NCBI RefSeq assembly: GCF_046054165.1
Contig: NZ_JBFNXK010000004.1
Coordinates: 62,001 to 126,000 of the forward strand
From: Celerinatantimonas sp046054165
GTDB lineage: Bacteria; Pseudomonadota; Gammaproteobacteria; Enterobacterales; Celerinatantimonadaceae
Direction of reading: 5' to 3'
DNA length: 64,000 bases
Positions 59,473-64,000 of the stretch are shown piece by piece. The notes beneath the pieces were generated by a model, which saw only the letters and a program-made list of their open reading frames with translations, made no database searches and was not told the DNA's origin. Both the position numbers and the translations under genes were made by a program. Every line of letters begins with the position of its first letter. Positions within the stretch are counted from its first letter, which is position 1.

Positions 59473-60795
59473 CTATAAGACCATGGCGGCAATCCACCCG
59501 GTCACCAACAACGGCAAATTATAGTGAATAAAGGTTGGGATCACGCTATCGCGAATATGATCATGTCCCCCGTCCGCATTTAATCCTGCAGTCGGCCCTA
59601 ATGTTGAATCTGAAGCAGGTGAACCGGCATCCCCCAGTGCAGCAGCTGTCCCAACCAGTGCAACGACTGCGGTATGGTCAAAACCTAGTTGCAGGGCCAA
59701 AGGCACATATAATGTGGCAATAATCGGAATCGTACTAAATGAAGACCCAATCCCCATGGTGACAATCAGCCCCACCAGCAACATACTGGCAGCGGCAATA
59801 GCTTTGCTACTCCCCAACCAGCCACTTAAGGTCTGAACAAGCGACTGCACATCACCGGTGGCTCGGATGACAGCGGCGAAACCAGCAGCACTAATCATAA
59901 TAAAGCCAATCATCGCCATCAGTTCAACCCCGCCGGAAAGGACATGCTGTGATTGCTTCCAGCTCACTTGTCCAGAAACAAAAAAGATGGCCAGTCCCCC
60001 TAATGCGCCAAAAATCATTGAATCGGTATACAACTGAATCAACAAGGCACACACCACGGCAATCACCGACACAGCCAGCGCAAAACGGCTGGGAACCTGG
60101 ATCGTCGGATGTTCCATCGGAGTATCCTGAGCCACGTAATCCCGAGGTTTACGATAACTAATAAATACTGCGATCAGCAGTCCAACCACCATCCCGGTAG
60201 CCGGTAGCCACATCGCGGGGGCCACTTTAGACGGATCGATATCAAGGCCATTCACACTTAAATTACTGGCCAGTAATTTATTGAGGAAGACTCCCCCGAA
60301 GCCAACGGGTAACACCATGTAAGGCGTGACCAGACCAAAGGTGAGTACACAAGCGATCAAACGCCGGTCCAAACGCACGTGATTCATCACATGCAACAGA
60401 GGGGGCACCAGGATCGGAATAAAGGCGATATGGACCGGAATCAGATTCTGGCTAAAAATAGCCATCATTAGCAACACCGTACAGACCATCATCCGCACCC
60501 ATTTCAGGTGCTGATCCGAGGGCGACTGACCCAATCGTTTAATAATCTGGTGAGCAATCCAGTCAGTTAACCCCGAATGGGAAATAGCCACGGCAAAAGC
60601 ACCCAGCATCACGTAACTCAGCGCAATCTCCGCCCCTTCCCCCAGCCCCTGTTCAAAGGTCTGAGTCATTTCGGTTAGCGAGAGCCCTCCGCAGAGCCCA
60701 GCTACAATCGCACTGACACACAGAGCAATCACCACATTTAAACGGGCGACACTCAAAATCAACATCAGAGCGACCCCAATTACAACAGCATTCAT
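59473..60795 (-). CDS. Na+/H+ antiporter-family membrane protein (NhaC/YuiF type)
   Basis: This 440-residue protein has about 11-12 hydrophobic segments. It resembles the YuiF-like sodium:proton antiporter family, with GLGEGAEIALSYVMLGAFAVAISHSGLTDW, FSQNLIPVHIAFIPILVPPLLHVMNHVRLDRR and ALVGTAAALGDAGSPASDSTLGPTAGLN near the end. Substrates of some members are amino acids or organic acids, so ion specificity is uncertain. It is divergent from dsdA across 394 bases; a link to D-serine uptake is possible but unproven. Confidence 0.85.
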   Translation of the reverse strand: MNAVVIGVALMLILSVARLNVVIALCVSAIVAGLCGGLSLTEMTQTFEQGLGEGAEIALSYVMLGAFAVAISHSGLTDWIAHQIIKRLGQSPSDQHLKWVRMMVCTVLLMMAIFSQNLIPVHIAFIPILVPPLLHVMNHVRLDRRLIACVLTFGLVTPYMVLPVGFGGVFLNKLLASNLSVNGLDIDPSKVAPAMWLPATGMVVGLLIAVFISYRKPRDYVAQDTPMEHPTIQVPSRFALAVSVIAVVCALLIQLYTDSMIFGALGGLAIFFVSGQVSWKQSQHVLSGGVELMAMIGFIMISAAGFAAVIRATGDVQSLVQTLSGWLGSSKAIAAASMLLVGLIVTMGIGSSFSTIPIIATLYVPLALQLGFDHTAVVALVGTAAALGDAGSPASDSTLGPTAGLNADGGHDHIRDSVIPTFIHYNLPLLVTGWIAAMVL

Positions 60796-61189
60796 TCACG
60801 CTTCCTATTTCTACCTGTCCAGCGAATTCAGTTTTAGGGACTGTGGAACTTTTGTGGTTTAATTTTGTTCAAATTAACCACTTTTTGAGCAAACCACCGC
60901 TTATGACGCTTAATGGATTAAGCGCACAGGACACAACAAAACGCAGATGACGACCCCGTCATCACGAAAGTTCAACAATCCCTAATGAAAGCGCACTTAT
61001 ATAACGTTTTTTGAGCGGTTAGCCAAGTAGAAAGCCCCAAAATAAGGCATTTTATCCAAAACAGTGCATTTATTGCCGAACTCTTCCACAGCAGTCAAGC
61101 GCCTTGCAAGGCCACAAAAGGGAACCGAATAGCTTTAAACTGGTACAAAGATTGCGCGTCATCTGTATCATTTATCTGGTTATATCATT
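60796..61189. promoter_or_regulatory. Divergent region of the antiporter gene and dsdA
   Basis: The 394 bases hold an imperfect inverted repeat at 60854-60881 (GTGGTTTAATTT with AAATTAACCAC, one bulged T). No dsdC regulator gene or CRP consensus is seen. No other gene is supported here. Confidence 0.5.
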
Positions 61190-62527
61190 ATGTTGCAACT
61201 TCCATCCGCTCTACTTGAACAGTTACAGAACTATATTCCAACGTGGTGGCTCAACCCGAAGCAGGACCATTCAGCCGAAATGTTCCGTTCATTACCGCTC
61301 AACGCTCAGGATATTGCCCAAGCTTCAGCACGCCTGAAACGGTTTGCGCCCTATATCGCACAGGTCTTTCCTCAAACACAAGCAGCGAAAGGGCTCATCG
61401 AATCACCCCTCACCCCTATTCCGAATTTTGCTAAAGCACTGACCGGTTTTGCTGACTGTGATGAGGCCCCGCAACAACTCTGGCTCAAACAAGACAACCA
61501 GCTGCCGATCTCCGGCTCAATCAAAGCTCGGGGAGGCATTTATGAGGTGTTAAAAACCGCTGAGGAGATTGCTTGCCGGGAGACCTCTTTTACACCGCAA
61601 AGTGATTACCGACAGTTGGCCCATCCAGACTATCAACGGTTATTTAGCCAGTACCAAATTGCCGTGGGTTCCACGGGTAATCTTGGATTATCGATAGGCA
61701 TTATGTCGGCACAGTTAGGATTTAAAACCACCGTTCACATGTCAGCCGATGCCCGGGAATGGAAAAAACAAAAACTGCGAGATTTAGGGGTGACGGTCAA
61801 AGAATATGCCGATGACTATGCAGTCGCCGTTGCCCATGGACGTCAGCAAGCGGAGCAGGATCCCCATTGCCATTTCATCGATGACGAACACTCACATGAT
61901 CTGTTTTTAGGGTACAGTGTTGCCGCCGAACGCTTGCAGCTTCAGCTCCAGCAGGCCCAAATCCAAGTCGATCGACAACATCCATTGATCGTCTACCTGC
62001 CTTGCGGCGTCGGTGGGGGACCCGGAGGCATTGCCTTTGGCCTGAAACAACGGTTTGGTGATGCCGTGCATTGCTTCTTTGCCGAGCCGACGCATTCCCC
62101 CTGTTGCTTACTCGGACTAGCCAGTCACCGCCATGCAGAGATCAGTATCCGCGATTTGGGACTGGATAATCATACCGCCGCCGATGGACTGGCCGTCGGC
62201 CGCCCTTCTCAGCTCGTCTGTGAGATGATGCAGCCGCTATTAGATGGATGTTACACCGTCGCCGATGAAACGCTTTATCAACTGCTCGCGCTGATGCAAC
62301 AACAGCAACAAATCCAGTTAGAACCTTCTGCACTGGCCGGTGCTTGGGGACCGGTGATCTGGAACCGTCACGCAGCCGAACTCACCGCACAGCTTGGCTT
62401 AACCGCTCAGCAGCACCAGCAAGCGACGCATTTAATCTGGGCGACCGGCGGGAGTATGGTCCCAGAAGCAGAAATGCAACATTACATCGCTCAGGGCGAA
62501 GCATTGCTCCAATCCAGAAATGTATAA
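61190..62527 (+). CDS. dsdA: D-serine dehydratase
   Basis: DsdA is a cytoplasmic PLP enzyme that converts D-serine to pyruvate and ammonia, removing a toxic D-amino acid. The 445 residues match E. coli DsdA (442). The PLP lysine is Lys112 in SGSIKARGGIYEV. Other conserved blocks are VGSTGNLGLSIGIMSA, HMSADAREWKKQKLR, LPCGVGGGPGGIAFGLK and DGLAVGRPS. The ATG has only a weak ribosome site. Neither dsdC nor dsdX is adjacent. A terminator follows. Confidence 0.97.
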   Translation: MLQLPSALLEQLQNYIPTWWLNPKQDHSAEMFRSLPLNAQDIAQASARLKRFAPYIAQVFPQTQAAKGLIESPLTPIPNFAKALTGFADCDEAPQQLWLKQDNQLPISGSIKARGGIYEVLKTAEEIACRETSFTPQSDYRQLAHPDYQRLFSQYQIAVGSTGNLGLSIGIMSAQLGFKTTVHMSADAREWKKQKLRDLGVTVKEYADDYAVAVAHGRQQAEQDPHCHFIDDEHSHDLFLGYSVAAERLQLQLQQAQIQVDRQHPLIVYLPCGVGGGPGGIAFGLKQRFGDAVHCFFAEPTHSPCCLLGLASHRHAEISIRDLGLDNHTAADGLAVGRPSQLVCEMMQPLLDGCYTVADETLYQLLALMQQQQQIQLEPSALAGAWGPVIWNRHAAELTAQLGLTAQQHQQATHLIWATGGSMVPEAEMQHYIAQGEALLQSRNV

Positions 62528-62535
62528 TCAATCCG

Positions 62536-62561
62536 CCACGGGCCTTTGGGCCTGTGGTTTT
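62536..62561 (+). terminator. Intrinsic terminator of dsdA
   Basis: CCACGGGCC pairs with GGCCTGTGG (9 bp, one G-T pair) around a TTTG loop and is followed by four T residues, nine bases after the stop. Confidence 0.85.
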
Positions 62562-62689
62562 CCCCATTGGTCCATGCCAGAAACCGTTACACATTGCTGA
62601 ATTTACCCTGAAAAATCCTGCTTTTCTCCGATAGTTTTTCGGCTATCTAGCGAATACTGACCCTATATTACTTAGCCGGACAGAACTGC

Positions 62690-63307
62690 ATGATTAATCT
62701 GGAAGAGTTTGTTCACTCAATCCATGTGGCAACTGCGTCAGCAGGAGAAGCCCTGATCCAGAAAAACCTGGATTTACTAGAGCGTTTTTTCGAGCCGGCT
62801 GACGATGACGACGAAGATATTGCACATATGGCGGATATCGGTCGCTCCGATGCCAAAGTTGAAGCCAAAGCCGGTCGGCGAGCCCCCCAAAATAGCCCCC
62901 CCGCAGGTGAGCCCCCTAAAAAATTCATGAGTCATGACTGGGGCGGGGATATTCCCATTCTCAAACCCAAGATGGTGGCCATGCAATATCCGACTGTGAC
63001 CAAAAATGGTCCTGCCGTGCAAACCGTGAATGTTCCACTGATTACTCTGATCCCCCTGTCTCAGGTCGAACTGCAAGAAATGAGTTTTTCCACCGAACTG
63101 GATTTAAGTGTCAATGGTGACGCACTCCAGGTCTCATTTCCCAAACGAACACTGAAGGCGAAAGAGATGGCTGATGAAGGCGCTAGTTTAGGCAATGGAG
63201 GCAAAGCGAAACTGGAAGTCAAAATTGCCGCAATGGAAACACCGGATGGGTTGAAATACATCGTCGATGGCTACGAACGAGCCCTCAGAGCCCAGGTTCC
63301 CGGTTAA
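62690..63307 (+). CDS. DUF2589 family protein, first copy
   Basis: This 205-residue protein has a helical N-terminus (about 1-35), an acidic stretch EPADDDDEDIAHM (36-48), a basic Pro-rich linker and then a beta-rich DUF2589-like domain (about 105-205). Within it, VNVPLITLIPLSQVELQEMSFSTELDLSV is the family pattern. DUF2589 function is unknown. It lacks a signal peptide. Its neighbour, 50 bases on, is also of this family, so the two may act together. Confidence 0.8.
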   Translation: MINLEEFVHSIHVATASAGEALIQKNLDLLERFFEPADDDDEDIAHMADIGRSDAKVEAKAGRRAPQNSPPAGEPPKKFMSHDWGGDIPILKPKMVAMQYPTVTKNGPAVQTVNVPLITLIPLSQVELQEMSFSTELDLSVNGDALQVSFPKRTLKAKEMADEGASLGNGGKAKLEVKIAAMETPDGLKYIVDGYERALRAQVPG

Positions 63308-63357
63308 TGAAATAACATCAATGTAAAAGTGCTAAATAAACAGACGGAGGAGTCACT

Positions 63358-64000
63358 ATGGCAGTGAGTTCAGGACCCGGGTTAGTTTCAATGGCCCAGC
63401 AATTCAGCGGACTTCCGATGGGAGATTTGATCGGAGGACCACTGATGGCCGCCGCCGAGGCCAATAATAAAATGGCGATGACACAGGTTAAATTTATGCT
63501 CGACACCTGTTTTAGCAAGCAGCCAACCCAAAACAGCAGCGGAGGAAGCGGCAGTGGGGGCAGTAACAGTGGGAATAGCGGCAGCAGTTCGACCAACTAT
63601 GAGTACCAGCCAGTGATGGTCGAATTAAAACTAAAACGCCCCATCATTACCACCAATAAGAAGGATGACGGCAATCAGACCGATGTGACGACCGATGTGG
63701 CCGAGTCATCGATCACGATACCGCTATTGACCCTGTTACCCCTCAATGCGCTGGCGGTTGATGATGTCAATATCGCCTTTAATATGGAAGTGAAATCCAG
63801 CTTCTCAAATGAACAAAGTCAGGAACAGAAAGAAAAAATGAGTGCCGAGGGTAGCTTTGAGGCAAAGATAGGTTACGGCCCGTTCTCAGCCAGCGTTAGC
63901 GGCAGCGTCTCAAAATCATCCGAACAAAGTAGCTCTAATACTGAGAAATATGAAAAAAGTAATAAGGCTACATACGATGTGAAAGTTCATGCCGGACAAC
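63358..64000 (+). CDS. DUF2589 family protein, second copy (3' end beyond the window)
   Basis: A frame opens at the ATG at 63358, with GGAGGAG nearby, and stays open to the window end (214 codons). The N-terminus MAVSSGPGLVSMAQQFSGLP is followed by GDLIGGPLMAAAEANNKMAM, a typical DUF2589 start. A Gly/Ser/Asn-rich linker (about 60-80, GGSGSGGSNSGNSGSSS) comes next, then the beta region with SSITIPLLTLLPLNALAVDDVNIAFNMEV. The final visible part is Ser-rich (SASVSGSVSKSSEQSSS), as in family members. No signal peptide is seen. The protein continues past base 64000. Confidence 0.85.
   Translation, partial: MAVSSGPGLVSMAQQFSGLPMGDLIGGPLMAAAEANNKMAMTQVKFMLDTCFSKQPTQNSSGGSGSGGSNSGNSGSSSTNYEYQPVMVELKLKRPIITTNKKDDGNQTDVTTDVAESSITIPLLTLLPLNALAVDDVNIAFNMEVKSSFSNEQSQEQKEKMSAEGSFEAKIGYGPFSASVSGSVSKSSEQSSSNTEKYEKSNKATYDVKVHAGQ

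Noticed and set aside
59104..59478. Open frames of 124 and 96 codons across the repeat array
   Set aside because: They are kept open by the 93-base period; both frames read as repeats without start signals.
63318..63596. 92-codon minus-strand frame rich in Pro and Leu
   Set aside because: It is the shadow of the second DUF2589 gene, caused by its Gly/Ser-rich linker codons.

Overview
The window is chromosomal DNA of a Gram-negative gammaproteobacterium with moderate GC and dense genes. The evidence is a full E. coli-type GalR, a Leloir cluster, outer-membrane porins of the LamB and KdgM families, CRP-type and KdgR-type sites, and enterobacterial-style pectin genes (pelX, paeY, ogl, kdgM). 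The genus cannot be fixed from this sequence. The gene content suits an organism living on or near plant cell walls. No rRNA, tRNA, CRISPR array, transposase or phage genes were seen.

Layout. 1-3110: end of purH, purD and a small conserved protein. 3560-21584: a galactan and galactose locus. It holds galR, two galE paralogues, a minus-strand import operon (MsmX/MalK-type ATPase, LamB porin, MalM-like lipoprotein), a plus-strand operon (binding protein, two permeases, GH53 galactanase, GH42 beta-galactosidase, a stand-alone PTS EIIB domain), and galE-galT-galK. GalR-type operators lie before galE1, before the gan operon and before galE2, so one regulator probably joins galactan capture, cleavage and the Leloir pathway. 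21884-31913: housekeeping and signalling genes (TrkH, ribokinase, Dld, an EAL protein, NfeD/QmcA, DUF805).

32159-39161: a 2-ketogluconate cluster, with a PtxS-like LacI regulator facing kguE-kguK-kguT-kguD-edd. Together these carry 2-ketogluconate through 6-phosphogluconate to KDPG; eda is not in the window. 39669-42791: an MHS transporter and an OpgG without a neighbouring OpgH.

42839-53767: a pectin locus (paeY, pelX, kdgM, then ogl and a sodium symporter), all on the minus strand. It is split by a plus-strand pair, a CBS/nucleotidyltransferase protein and a DEDD exonuclease. Two near-perfect CRP sites and one KdgR-like box sit at the kdgM and symporter promoters.

54314-64000: a binding protein and permease without an ATPase, a dienelactone hydrolase, a methyltransferase, an XRE regulator, DoxX, a three-copy 93-bp tandem repeat, a sodium/proton antiporter, D-serine dehydratase, and two adjacent DUF2589 proteins, the second cut by the window end.

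The observations most worth follow-up are the orphan EIIB at the end of the galactan operon, the CRP-site-bearing gap between galE1 and malM, the ATPase-less ABC pair, the 93-bp repeat and the DUF2589 pair. Hairpins within several operons suggest that differential mRNA stability is common here.
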